Positions 31,585 through 41,944 are shown, counted from the stretch's first letter. The stretch: DNA of 64,000 nt from Asterias rubens (GCF_902459465.1 NC_047070.1:5878554-5942553), one strand, 5' to 3'. Translations and numbers: made by a program. Notes: a model not told the origin generated them from the letters alone.

Positions 31585-31956
31585 TTAAAGGCAGTGGACA
31601 CTATTGGTAATTACTCAAAATAATTATTAGCGTAAAACCTTTCTTGGTGACGAGTAATGGGGAGAGGTTGATGGTATAAAACATTGTGAGAAATGGCTCC
31701 CTCTGAAGTGACATAGTTTTCGAGAAAGAAATAATTCACCACAAATTTGATTTAAGAATTGAGGTCTCGAAATCAACCATCCAAACGCACACAACTTCGT
31801 GTGACAAGGGTGTTTTTTCTTTCATTATTATCTCGCAAGTCCGATGACCGATTGAGCTCATATTTTCACAGGTTTGTTATTGTATGCGTATGTTGAGATA
31901 CAACAACTGTGAAGGCTAGTCTTTGACAATTGCCAATAGTGTCCACTGCCTTTAAG
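31585..31956 (+). mobile_element. MITE-A, complete reference copy
   Basis: The cleanest copy: TTAA-AGGCAGTGGACACTATTGG at the left and ccaatagtgtccactgcct-TTAA at the right, so a TTAA duplication with inverted termini of about 25 bp. Interior landmarks in order: agtataaaacattgtgag, tgaagtgacatagttttcga, hairpin near 31745-31780, caacttcgtgtgacaagggt, cgaccgattgagctca-type, acaggtttgttatt. No coding capacity; presumably mobilised by a piggyBac-like transposase elsewhere in the genome. Confidence 0.9.
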
Positions 31957-32261
31957 TAGATGAAACAAACATATGTAGAAAGTTATAATAGCTAGTTCTC
32001 GAGTTTTGTTAGCTCGGTTGATGGCTGGTCGTTCATGCTTGCTGTTTATTGAACTTCAAACAACAGCTGGTAGCAACCGTCTGTATTTATATAGGAAATT
32101 TATTTTACGGGCTAAAAATCTGCATGATTCTTAGTTAATTTTTTTCCTTTTTCCTTCAAAGTTCAATAAACTATAGTATAAATGAGTTGCTGTCCAATTT
32201 AGTAGGAAGTTTCTTCATCAGCAACTCTTTTTGAAATTAATATACACTCTTTCAAAAACAA

Positions 32262-32480
32262 TGAATGTCTCTCTTTCAAATTCAAGATTTGAAACCTTTA
32301 AATGTGCTAAATCTGAACTCCTTTGCCAAATACGTGGGACGAACCTTCTCTTCAAAGATACGTTTAAGATGATTTAACATAAACTTACCATTTGTCGAAA
32401 TTGTGCACGTTTATCATCCAACAAGGTTCATCCAAACTCTTAGCCAGTTGTAGTTACTACCACATGTATCCTAAAACGAT
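32262..32480. repeat. Diverged segmental duplicate (pair with 30890-31110)
   Basis: In the minus sense it reads open just before the donor at 32388: LDEPCWMINVHNFDKW, resembling the DEVVCWM of the candidate exon at 33004. A second internal duplication (tagt-actacaactgg at about 32447 and 32494) is visible. Confidence 0.5.
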
Positions 32481-32846
32481 GCTGATCCAAACAGGTCCAG
32501 TTGTAGTCACCACTCCCACCAGACTGATGGACAATAAGCAAATATAAATAAAATAATGTATATCCTTTGCATAATTGTTTGATAAACTGCAAAAAGAGCC
32601 GACTTTAATGATTTCGATTTTATAAAAAAAAGTTTGTTAAAGCAGGTCAACTAGTTTTTTAGTTTAAGTTCATCGTTTGGCTAGCTGTTCAAATTACAGC
32701 GTAACATTGAGATATTATTGTTTGCGCATTTTTCGTTTTTTCTTCCAAAGTTGTCTCAAAACTATAAGGTACTTTTCCATTATCCTCAACAATCTGTGTT
32801 GATTGAGCTGTTGTCCCATTAAGTAGGAAATTTTCCACCAGGAGCG

Positions 32847-32946
32847 AGTTTTGGCGGCCGCAAGCTAATAACTATTTCGGTCATTGGCCAGTGATTAACC
32901 ACTATCCAATTCAACCGAAACAGTTACTGATTACGACCGCCAAAAC
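32847..32946. mobile_element. Short inverted-repeat element
   Basis: gttttggcggccgcaagcta at the left is mirrored by cagttactgattacgaccgc and caaaacg at the right, with an accgaaa/tttcggt inner pair. Confidence 0.6.
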
Positions 32947-33003
32947 GTAACCCCAGCAATTTGTAACTGATACAACCTGATGCATTACCAAATCCTGTAT
33001 TAC

Positions 33004-33070
33004 CACTGGTCTTGCTTATAGGCATCATCTCGGATCAGTGAAGATGTCATCCAACACACAACTTCATCAT
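33004..33070 (-). CDS. Candidate internal exon (weak)
   Basis: Bounded by ttttcttcttcaag|AT and CAGTG|GTAATA. The only open phase (1 to 2) encodes DEVVCWMTSSLIRDDAYKQD plus QW. Its similarity to the frame before 32388 (DEPCWM) suggests related, repeated exons. No family recognised. Confidence 0.3.
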
Positions 33071-33145
33071 CTTGAAGAAGAAAACATGATCTGCAAATCG
33101 AAAGAAAACATATCTAGAAATGTTAGCATTTTTAGGGTCATCAAT

Positions 33146-33545
33146 TTAAAGGCACTGGACACTATTGGTAATTACTCAAAATAGTTGTTAGTATAAAAAA
33201 AACTTAATTAGTAACGAGCAAGGGAGAGCGGTTGATAGTATTGTGAGAAACGGCTCCCTCTGAAGTAACGTAGTTTTTGAGAAGAAGTCATTTCTTCACT
33301 AAATTATTTGAATTTGATTTCGAGATGTCAGAATTCGATTTTGAGGTCTCGAAATCAAGCATCTGAAAGCACAAACATTCGTGTGACAAAAAAATAGTGT
33401 GTCTTTTGTTTCATTGTTATCTGGCAACTTCGAAGACCAATTGAGCTCAAATTTTTACAGGTTTGTTATTTTATGCATATGTTGAGATACACCAAGTGAG
33501 AAGACTGGTCTTTGACAATTACCAGAAGTGTCCAGTGTATTGAAG
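33146..33545 (+). mobile_element. MITE-A, complete copy
   Basis: Starts tttaaaggcactggacact; ends agaagtgtccagtgtattga. Full internal order present, with the central hairpin at ~33317-33358. Confidence 0.9.
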
Positions 33546-33579
33546 CAAAATTTAGGTCCACCTATACATCACCGTAGAT

Positions 33580-33725
33580 ATAAACCAGGGGTCCATTTCA
33601 CAAAGAGTTAGAACTAGTCCTGTAGGAGATATTAAAAACTTAAGGCTAGTCCTAAGTTAGAACGAGTAACTCGTCCTTACTGGATATAATACTAGTCTTA
33701 ACTCTTTGTGAAATCCCCCCCTGGG
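33580..33725. mobile_element. MITE-F, complete inverted element
   Basis: aggggtccatttcacaaaga at the left mirrors tctttgtgaaatcccccc at the right; inner gagtaactcg palindrome and a repeated ctagtcctaagttag motif. Related fragments at 8873 and 46605. Confidence 0.7.
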
Positions 33726-33739
33726 TACTTCAGTGTCAT

Positions 33740-33804
33740 CTACGGTGTCCAAAAGCTGCCACCAATCCACAGGTTGCCACAACATCCTTCTAAGCGATGA
33801 ATTA
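33740..33804 (-). CDS. Candidate exon behind a strong acceptor (weak)
   Basis: gtttttgttttcaacag|TAATTC is a textbook acceptor. The phase-1 reading gives IHRLEGCCGNLWIGGSFWTP and then a stop; a possible donor lies at ATTG|GTGGCA. The low end is uncertain. May belong with 33004-33070 and 30523-30588. Confidence 0.25.
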
Positions 33805-33927
33805 CTGTTGAAAACAAAAACAATCATTAGTCCTTGTGAAAGAAAGGTTAGGAGCCGTGAAGAGAAAATTTGTTAGTTTTTACTCTTGCGCTGGTACCTT
33901 ATACGTCACCTTTGCTGTAAGCAACTG

Positions 33928-34380
33928 GGCTCAATTTCATGGAGCTGCTTAAGCGAAAAATTTGCTTAAAGGAACACATTGCCTTGGATCGGACGAGTTG
34001 GTCTATAAAAAGCGTTTGTAACCGTTTGTTATAAAATGCATATAGTTGGAAAGATGTTGTAAAAGTAGAATACAATGATCCACAAAAATCTACCTCAAAA
34101 TTGCGTGGTTTTCCTTTTACTTTGCGAACTAACACGGTCGGCCATATCTTTCTAGTAATTTATGCACTTTATAAATTAGCGGTTACAAACGCTTTTCAAA
34201 GATCAACTTGACCGATCCAAGACAACGTGTTCCTTTATAAGCACGAAAATAGCTTGCCTATTTTACACATGGCAAAACTGTAATTCTATATGCATTGCTT
34301 GTGACTGGTATTTAGCTGCTGTTTACTGGGTATAATAATTGAGTGGAGTCTTGGCCGATAATCTAATCTTACTGAGCAAG
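33928..34380 (-). mobile_element. MITE-L interrupted by MITE-E
   Basis: Left part gggctcaatttcatggagct...aaatttgc; after the insertion it resumes gcacgaaaatagct, tggtatttagctgctg, ggagtcttggccgataatct. The uninterrupted form is at 38684-38910 and 46360-46602. Confidence 0.75.
33966..34238. mobile_element. MITE-E nested in MITE-L at a TTAA
   Basis: TTAAAGGAACACATTGCC to gacaacgtgttcctttataa. The host reads tttgcTTAAgcacg when empty, so the insertion used that TTAA; the right-hand TTAA has decayed to ttataa. Confidence 0.8.
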
Positions 34381-34609
34381 TATTTGTTGCTTAAGCTAAC
34401 ACTAAATACCCTACCAGCCTTTACTGTATTTTTTTTAATATACATACCACAACTTATGATCTGCTCTTTCTCACTTCTTTTAGACTTCCATTGTCCTCTT
34501 CTTTTGTTCTTTCTTTTCTTTCTTGTCTTGTTTCTTCTTTTATTTTTATTTTATTTTTTTAATGAGGCCAAATTTTTAATTCATTTTGGACACTGGTAAA
34601 AAAAGCTCA

Positions 34610-35880
34610 GTTTGAAATGTCTGCATTCACATTTTATGTAATGCTGATATTAGGAGTTAGTAAATATTAATTTAGCTCATTGTCTAAATTATATATTTAA
34701 AAATACTCCAAAATCACCATTCATCATCAAATGGACACAGATTTGACATAAATATCGCGATTAAAGTTATTTAGGTTCTTCTTCCTACTTGGGGTTTGCT
34801 ATGATCAATTTTTAAAAAGGCTACATTCACAATTGATGTAATGATGGGTAAGAATTTGTAAATATTAATTTAGCTCACTGTCTAAATTACTCTATTTAAA
34901 AGTACTCCTACATCAACCATTGATCAACAAATGGACACAGATTGGACAGAAATATCAAGAATGAAGTTACTTTTATTTGAATTACATTGACAATAATGCT
35001 CAGTTGAAAATGTCTGCTTTCACAATTCAAGTAATGCTGATAATAGGAATATGTAAATATTAATTTAGCTCATTGTCTAAATTATCTATTTAAAAGTACT
35101 CCTACATCAAACATTGATCATCAAATGGACGCAGATTGAACAGAAATATAATAAATAAAAGTATTTAAGTTTTCTTCCAACTCGAGGTTTGCTATAATCA
35201 AGTTTTTAAAAGGCTACATTCACAATTGAAGTAATGCTGATAATAGGAATATGTAAATATTAATTTAGCTCATTGTCTAAATTATCTATTTAAAAGTACT
35301 CCTACATCAACCATTGATCATCAAATGGACGCAGATTGGACAGAAATATAATAATTAAAGTTATTTATGGTCAAGTTTTAAAAAGCTACATTCACAGTTG
35401 ATGTGATGTTGATTATAATTTAGCTCATTGTCTAATTTGTCTATTTAATAGTAGGGCCTACTCCTAAATCAACCACTGATCAACAAATGGACACAAATTG
35501 GACAGGATTGAAGTTACTTTTATTTGAATTACATTAGCAATAGTGCTCAGTTGAAAACGTCTGCTTTCACAATTGATGTAATGCTGATTAAAGGAATATT
35601 TAAATATTAATTTAGCTCATTGTCTAAATTATATATTTAAAAGTACCCCTACATCAACCATTGATCATCAAATGGACACATATTGGACACAAATATCACG
35701 ATTAAAGTAATTTAATATTTCTACCTACTCGAGGTTTGCTATGCTCAAGTTAAGAAAAGCTTCATTCGCAGTGATATAATGCTGATATTAGGAAATATAA
35801 ATATTAATTTAGCTGGTCTAAATTTGCTATTTACTCTTTCCTGAATCAAACATTAATCATCAGTTGAGTATTGGTATTCG
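34610..35880 (+). repeat. ~197-bp satellite array, seven units
   Basis: The landmark aatattaatttagctca recurs at about 34663, 34861, 35057, 35257, 35414 (shortened), 35603 and 35801. Each unit also has cattcacaattgatgtaatg, attatctatttaaaagtact and aaatggacacagattggaca. Units are about 80-90% alike. Confidence 0.9.
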
Positions 35881-36713
35881 ACTTTATTTAGACAGCATGA
35901 TTACTTATAGAAAGGGCAAAATCTACTTTTAACATTGCTTTTTTTTAATTGTCCATGGTTTCATTAATTTTGTTGTATATTTTTCACTCAAAAATGTTTT
36001 CGAAGAAGTATTAAGTATTTGTATGAATAACTGTTCATACTTTTCATTAATAAATTACACGTTTGTAAAATAAAATCATGAGAAATTTAAATAAACATGA
36101 CAACTGACGACTTGAAGTATCACCCTGACAGGAATGTCCAGTTAGACCAGTCTCCCAATTAAACACGCATCATTGGCTTCGACCAATATGCAAATCAAGA
36201 AATGCCGAGAAACTACAACTAAGTCACCCTGAAATCTCTACTAGCAAGGACAACATCAACATAATCGCTGAGTGGGGCGGGGTCGTTACAAAAGGGGGAG
36301 GGACTCTGCAAGAGAACGGGTTAGATGTTCCCTTACACTTCGAAGTCTTCACCTTGTCTTGATCTTGATCTTGATTACCAACTTGCGTTATCTGACCTCC
36401 ACTATACTTTTTGAGGGGGGGGGGGGTGCAGAGGAGTGCACTGGTTGATTTGGGTTTACAGATAAAGTTACCGAAACCAAGCAGTGTCCCCCTAATGCAT
36501 CCACTTTTTTTATTTTTATTTTTTTATTTTTTTTTATATATATATATATACCGCCGAATTTTCTTCTTCAAAATTACCATAACTAAAGCGGGAGTTTTAT
36601 TTGCATTCCACTCAATCAAACTTATTAATTTGTTTTTATCATAAGAAACCCAATAAAAGGCGTGCACGGTTTCTCCGAAACAATTTCTAGATTGGGTTTA
36701 CTAACAGATCCTT
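35881..36713. other. Intergenic; G-, T- and TA-rich simple sequence
   Basis: Contains a G run (36415-36427), T-rich sequence and an (AT)n stretch at ~36535-36551. No gene seen; the frame at 36411-36644 is simple-sequence driven. Confidence 0.45.
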
Positions 36714-37012
36714 AAAGTCACCTGGAAGTGGTATTTTTTTCAAAATAAAGCATTTGTCACTAATATATGTGTTTTGATGAGTGGAATGTGAATAAACAGT
36801 TAGCTAAGGTTTTAAACAATCAGTTCTTATGTTATTTACAAATTTAAGAGTAGACCCCGACCCGAGAGGGCGCAGAGTCAGCCCCCCAAACAACTTTATA
36901 TATTTTTTAAACATATAAATCGTGACAAACAATTACTAAACAAATTGTTTTGTTGTTCGTAAGCATATACTCTTATGTTTGAAAGAAAAATAAATCTATT
37001 TCCAGGTGACTT
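36714..37012. mobile_element. MITE-H, short form
   Basis: TTAA-AGTCACCTGGAAGTGGTATT at the left, ccaggtgact-TTAA at the right. Identical in layout to 42799-43321 but lacking about 225 bp between gagagggcgc and agagtcagcc. Confidence 0.85.
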
Positions 37013-37147
37013 TAAGAGCCCGCCCCAAAAATTTCAACATTTTATCAAAAGCCCGCCCCAACAATTTCAACATTTTATCAAATTTATGTGAATCGCCAAA
37101 GGGAACTTAAAATATGGAGGTCAGGTACACGGCGAAGTTGGCCTTAC

Positions 37148-37249
37148 CTTGGTCCTTTGGCGAACTCCAATTATTACGTCCACATACCACATTATCCATA
37201 GACACAAAACTCCCATCTGGTGACACTTCTATCTTCCCTCGTCCCTGAC
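37148..37249 (-). CDS. Candidate internal exon (moderate)
   Basis: Flanked by ttttatttatggtcag|GTCAGG and ACCAAG|GTAAGG, phase 1 to phase 1, 102 nt. Encodes QGRGKIEVSPDGSFVSMDNV followed by VCGRNNWSSPKDQ. Both splice sites are strong and the reading is protein-like. It can join in phase to the candidate exon at 37862-37986. I do not recognise the protein. Confidence 0.45.
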
Positions 37250-37605
37250 CTGACCATAAATAAAAATCAGTTAATTAATTCACGAATTAAAAGGATGACA
37301 AGATGAAATAAACCATAGTGCATACAATTTTCTGAGCTCTAGAACAAGGGTCAATTTCATAATGTTAAGCATCAAATACCGCTAAAACCTTGACAAGTTT
37401 CTTTGTTTGGGAAAATTTGAGTGAGGCACCAGTGACGACAGTGAAAACATAATGTAATTTTGGCTGTTAATGTTTTCTGTTTACCAATTCTTGTCGGTGC
37501 TTAGCAAGTTTGTTTGTGCTTTCAGGATTTATAAAATTGAGCCTTGAAAACTAATATTTTTAAACACTTAGAAATAAAAAGAGGAGTTAAGAGTCACAAA
37601 ACATG

Positions 37606-37790
37606 GGAGGATAAAACCCTAAAGAGAAAACCCACGCAGTCAGGCATGGACTGAAAAACCCAATCCAGATGCAATGCCTCCGGTCCGTTCGGGGATCGAA
37701 CCGGGCCCGTATAAATTGAGATAAAACGCTGAGCAAACTTGGTTGCCCTGTCGGATTTATAACAATATCGTGTCTCAAAGAGAACCCATT
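37606..37790 (-). mobile_element. SINE-like element with tRNA B-box
   Basis: In the minus sense ggttcgatccccgaacgga is a B-box-like match, followed by ggattgggtttttcagtcca and gcgtgggttttctcttta, a body typical of tRNA-SINEs. Diverged single copy. Confidence 0.5.
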
Positions 37791-37861
37791 AATGCTTCAT
37801 TTCAGGTTAAGCTTGTGAATAATTTTGATAAATATTTTTAAGGTAACTTCCAAATTCTTAC

Positions 37862-37986
37862 CTCGAGACAAGAATCGTTGCGGCTATGCGTTCGGGTTTG
37901 GTAGTGGGGTCTCAAACTGCCGTCTATGGCGAGCCACCCAGTCAGCTATAGCTCTCTCCAGCTTGCGAGTTATTTTCACTTCATTT
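37862..37986 (-). CDS. Candidate exon with in-frame TAG (possible pseudo-exon)
   Basis: A strong donor (TCTCGAG|GTAAGA) closes it in phase 1, fitting the exon at 37148-37249. The frame reads NEVKITRKLERAIADWVARH, RRQFETPLPNPNA, then TAG, then PQRFLSR. The acceptor (tttcatgaag) is weak. Either the gene ends here at the TAG, the exon is decayed, or the true exon uses another frame. Confidence 0.3.
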
Positions 37987-38259
37987 CTTCATGAAATTGT
38001 CGGCCAAGGCCAAGACTCAAATAAAGAAATCACACGGTAGCAATATATGCAACAGTTTTTGCCGAAATATGACTTGGTCATGATAGGAATAATGATAATT
38101 TTTAGCAGTAATGTTCATCCGAAAGGAGAAAACCATTTGCGAGTCCCTCGTTGGAGCTGCAGGGCGTGGTGCTTTCCAGGCTGCGACGACAGTCCAGCAG
38201 GGTGTACTGAGTGCCGTGCTGCATTCGTGCTGCATTCGCCATCAGGTCAAACTCGTTAC

Positions 38260-38333
38260 TTGCATAACAATGAAGATCTTGCAAAGTGGCATTCCACAGG
38301 AATGTACGGGAAGACAATGGCAGGCAGTTTTGT
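38260..38333 (-). CDS. Candidate internal exon
   Basis: A strong acceptor (ttttctccattcag|ACAAAA) and a donor (TGCAA|GTAACG) frame TKLPAIVFPYIPVECHFARS plus SLLC, phase 0 to 2, which joins in phase to 37986. An alternative is a terminal exon running on to 38102 in another frame (…SNEFDLMANAARMQH…, stop at 38102), also codon-biased. I cannot decide between them. Confidence 0.35.
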
Positions 38334-38683
38334 CTGAATGGAGAAAATATTTCCAATGAAAAAAGCACTCTCCTGGTAGGTCTGTAGCTTTTTCTGTGGA
38401 CTTGGTTCGGCAAGTCGCCCCATGTTTTTAAATACTTTGTTATAGGTTTGCCAAAAAACTATTTGTTTTGACACCGGCTCATTCAATTTCGTTTGAAATC
38501 GAATGATCGGTTTAATCAGCAAACAACAAACAGTCAAAATTGAGTACTCTTACCAGTAATCAGGATCCAGCATTCGGATCATTCAATGTAATTAGGCCAC
38601 AAGATTCATTCAATTTCCTAATAGTCACTATCACGCGTTAGCTGGCCAATCAGTCAATTTCATCAATGTTGTAGCCTAAGCAG

Positions 38684-38910
38684 GGCCCAATTTCATAGAG
38701 CTGCTTATAAGCGCAAAATATTGCTTAAGCAAACAAATCATTGCTTAGTAAAATCAGATTACCGGCCAAGACTCCACTCAAAAGTAAACAACAGCTAAAT
38801 ACCATTCACAAGCATTGTATATGGCATGAAGCTTTGGCCAGTAACATATGTAAAATAAGAGAGCTATTTTCGTGCTTAAGCAAAGTTTGTGCTCTATGAA
38901 ATTGGCCCCA
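38684..38910 (+). mobile_element. MITE-L, complete
   Basis: cagggcccaatttcatagag to ctatgaaattggccccag, with an interior aagcaaacaaatcattgctt, ccggccaagactccactc, gctattttcgtgcttaagca. The ends are inverted repeats rich in TTAA sites. Confidence 0.8.
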
Positions 38911-39049
38911 GGTAGTAGAAATTGAACTTAAGAATGGTCAGAGTGTACTCATGAATAGCCTACATTAGATTTACTAAGACGAGAAGAACGAAATCATACG
39001 TGCACGAAAACGAAATCAAATGAAATAGGCAAGGGTCTTGGTACTACAG

Positions 39050-39305
39050 CACCTCAGCAGGGCTCGATTTTATGGCTCTGCTTACCGTAAGCAGAGAATC
39101 GACGCTTACGGAAGCAGGGAATTATGTGTTTACGGCAAGCGTATTTCACGGGTTAGCGGCGAATTTTGGCTTCTGCGCGTGCGTGCTCCACGTTACTAGG
39201 CATTCTAAGCTTACAAGGCTAGCGCAGAAATTCGTCGTTTGCACGTAAGCGGGAATCGTGATCGTAAGCGCAGAATTCGGCAGTAAGCAGAGCCATGACA
39301 TTAGG
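39050..39305. mobile_element. MITE-P, complete
   Basis: cagggctcgattttatggct and ctgcttaccgtaagcagag at the left mirror ggcagtaagcagagccatga and cattaggcct at the right. Inner repeats: cgtaagcgcagaattc. Confidence 0.7.
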
Positions 39306-39317
39306 CCTAAGTAATGT

Positions 39318-39421
39318 TTTTCAGCTTTCTACTATCATTACCTTCAAACGGTGTAAGTTTAATGTAAATCTGTGGACAATGTGTTATGTGTTACAAAAGT
39401 ACCCAAATCCTTTATGTTGAA
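39318..39421 (+). mobile_element. MITE-D terminal fragment
   Basis: cagctttctactatcattac...aagtttaatgtaaatctgtg..ccaaatccttta matches the right end of MITE-D at 43690-43789. Confidence 0.6.
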
Positions 39422-39606
39422 AAGAAACCCTAGTTTGAGTGAAGAAGGTGCCCGAATGCACGTCAACGAAGATAACAAAATATTAAATGAAACTGGATGG
39501 GTGAAAAAAACACAACTGATTCAGGGGAAAAGGTCATATATGAATGACATAATTTATCTGCTTGTGGGTCGTAAGGACAATAATACTTGCAGGGGCCTAT
39601 TTGTAT

Positions 39607-39919
39607 TTAAAGCCATTATACACTTTCGGTGAACAGTGAAAATTTAGTCTCAATCGGTCATCGGAGTCGGGAGAAAATAACGGGAAACCCACTCTTGTAT
39701 CCGCACGTTTTGCCGTGTCATGACATGTGTTTAAACTAAATCCGTATGCTCGCTATCGAGAATTGATATTGTTTTAATGTTTTCTCAAAAAATAAAGCAT
39801 TTCATGGAGTAATATTTCACGAGAAGTCTTTCACCATTACCTTCTGTAAACCCTGTACATTATTTGTTAATCTGTGAACTTTTTTTTTGTTCTGTACCGA
39901 AAGTGTATAATGGCTTTAA
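39607..39919 (-). mobile_element. MITE-B, complete, short form
   Basis: TTAAAGCCATTATACACTTTCGG to accgaaagtgtataatggctttaa. Lacks ~50 bp present in 13379-13742 after the left terminus. Confidence 0.85.
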
Positions 39920-40423
39920 AGCGGCTGTGCATGCAATTGTGTGACCCGGTAGACTGAATTGTTCTGTCTACGGGTCAGGCCCCACGGGACATTGGTCCGG
40001 GTCAATTTATGACCCAAAATGACTCGTCGTGTACAGCACTGCCGAATGTTGTCTTATATGGAAGGATACCACATACCAAAGGAAAAATACACCGTCCTGT
40101 AAAGCTAAAAAATAATAGCAGGAACAACAGGCTGTTTCCAAGATGTGATTCAGGGCCAAACTTAATCGGCTGAAAGAAGTCGGCATCCCTCTGAAATGCA
40201 GCAGGATATATCTACTGTGACTCGAAGTTAGCAACCAAGATGTATTTTAAAGTCACGGGGAAATTTTAAGGCCGTGCCTTTGAGACCTAACTTTTATCAG
40301 GAAGTCTGAAAATGAAAGATAGTGCCCCCTCGTGACGATATCGAGTATTTGTCACGAGCGAACTCGTTGAGTAGTCCTAGCTACATGAGGCAGTTTGCGC
40401 TGCTGTCTATCTACAATAATAAT
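39920..40423. other. Intergenic, nothing recognised
   Basis: No element or exon supported. Confidence 0.4.
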
Positions 40424-40470
40424 GTTTGTTTGTTTGTTTGTTTGTTTGTTTGTGTGTTTGTTTGTTTGTT
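40424..40470 (+). repeat. (GTTT)n microsatellite
   Basis: About eleven tgtt/gttt units with one interruption (tgtgtgtt). Confidence 0.9.
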
Positions 40471-40521
40471 TTCCCATTCATACGCACATTTTACTTGAAT
40501 CTCCATTGCATATAACCAAGT

Positions 40522-40674
40522 GAATAAGGTTATTCTGGATTGAAGCTGCGCATGTCTTTTACTGCTGACAACGCAATTTATTTCTCTTCCTGATCTTCAC
40601 GGGAGATAAACAAATTGCGTTGTCGCCAGTAACAGACATGCGTAGCTCCAATTCCGAATAGGCTTATTGTTATG
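40522..40674. mobile_element. Palindromic MITE
   Basis: aataaggttattctggattg, gcgcatgtct and gacaacgcaattt at the left mirror aaattgcgttgtcgccag, agacatgcgtagctccaatt and gaataggcttatt at the right. Confidence 0.75.
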
Positions 40675-40864
40675 CTAACAATTTTGAATAGTTATAAGAA
40701 TTTTTGTCCCGTGTCTTTAATAGAGACGTTGTTTTATGAAGCCAACATGATACCGCCTGTTTACCGAGCCAGCTTACCTTCATGACCTTGAGGTTTATTA
40801 CTTTGAAGCGTCGTGCAACAAATTACGCAGACCGGCGCATGCCCTCCGCCGTCCATGGCCATGA

Positions 40865-40978
40865 CCAATCAGCATCGTCGTGGTGCAGTGGTCCACCAAT
40901 CAGCATCGTCGTGGTGCGGTGGTCTACCAATCAGCCAATGGGAAACACAGCCCAGCAGCAGAATCAGCAGTGACGTCA
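40865..40978 (+). promoter_or_regulatory. Candidate promoter: four CCAAT boxes and a perfect CRE
   Basis: CCAAT at 40865, 40895, 40927 and 40935; the first two lie in near-identical ~30-bp tandem units (ccaatcagcatcgtcgtggt). A palindromic CRE, TGACGTCA, is at 40971-40978. A candidate first exon with ATG and donor follows about 320 bp downstream. Confidence 0.4.
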
Positions 40979-41298
40979 GTTTATTTACGGTCACACTCCT
41001 TAAAAATCCCCACCATAATAACACCAGACCAAACTGACGTCTGATTCTAAATCAAACTTCATAACCACTCAGTTGAGTTAACGGCCACATCCAGTGTAAG
41101 CGTAAACACTACGTAACATTTTGTGAAGCGGAAGAAGAGTGTGAGGGTTGGGAACGACTGCATTAAGACTGTAAGGCAGTGCAGATGCGCATTTGAACCG
41201 CAACCATCTAATTTGGCTTCATAAGTAGTTTTTGTTCATTGTCTCAAAAGTAAGTAGCGGACTACATCTCCTACTGAGACTAAGAATTTTAGAGGAAT

Positions 41299-41337
41299 GT
41301 CATCGACTGACTGTGTAGAAGAATATCCTGGAAAACT
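41299..41337 (+). CDS. Candidate first coding exon (5' end of an unseen gene)
   Basis: ATG at 41299 (aggaATGT) opens MSSTDCVEEYPGK and leads into a strong donor, AAACT|GTGAGTAT, phase 2. The promoter-like block upstream supports it. Later exons were not found, and a 13-residue frame is weak evidence by itself. Confidence 0.3.
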
Positions 41338-41944
41338 GTGAGTATTTTTTACTTTTGTCATTCCATTGATAGTGTGCACGCAATCTCACTCACCACTTGA
41401 AAGTCCTCAAAAGTTTTCAAAAGTTGTGGAATGGATCCTATAAGTGACCTACAATATTTCATTGTTTATTAATTTTTTATTTGGATCTTTGAAAGGATCC
41501 TCAACATCCCACTGTTTGGTCAAACTCTTGGACGATATCAAAGTGTTCTTGATAAACCACATAAACTGTGCTGCGTTGGTATCAACTGGTTTTAGTAAAG
41601 GCTTGATGGAGTTAATCACATAAGGCCTAATAAATTGGATTTTAATCAGATCTTGGGAAATTATTCGACCATTCGTTCAATGTCGGTATGATAGGGAACC
41701 CGACTACTCACGCTGGACTCTAGTTTCTTCAAAAATAGCGCGGCAATAATATGCAAACTGTGAAACAAAGTGAGGCCGTTGCCGAAACGACGACTTCGGC
41801 TACAGCTAGGCCTACGGCTAGATCGCACGCATTCTCCAACACTGACAGACTAGCAATAGCTGTAGCTGAAGTCGGCGTTTCGGATACTGCATATAGCTAC
41901 AGAGATTGTGGTCACTTTGCGACATCGCAAATAATTATATAAAA
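41338..41944. other. Intergenic or intron
   Basis: No feature seen apart from a short inverted pair around 41781-41888 (gttgccgaaacgacgacttc against gaagtcggcgtttcgga). Confidence 0.4.

Noticed and set aside
38047..38359. Plus-strand frames of 82-96 codons
   Set aside because: Lie antisense to a minus-strand candidate exon with a much better acceptor; no plus-strand splice or promoter signal was seen.
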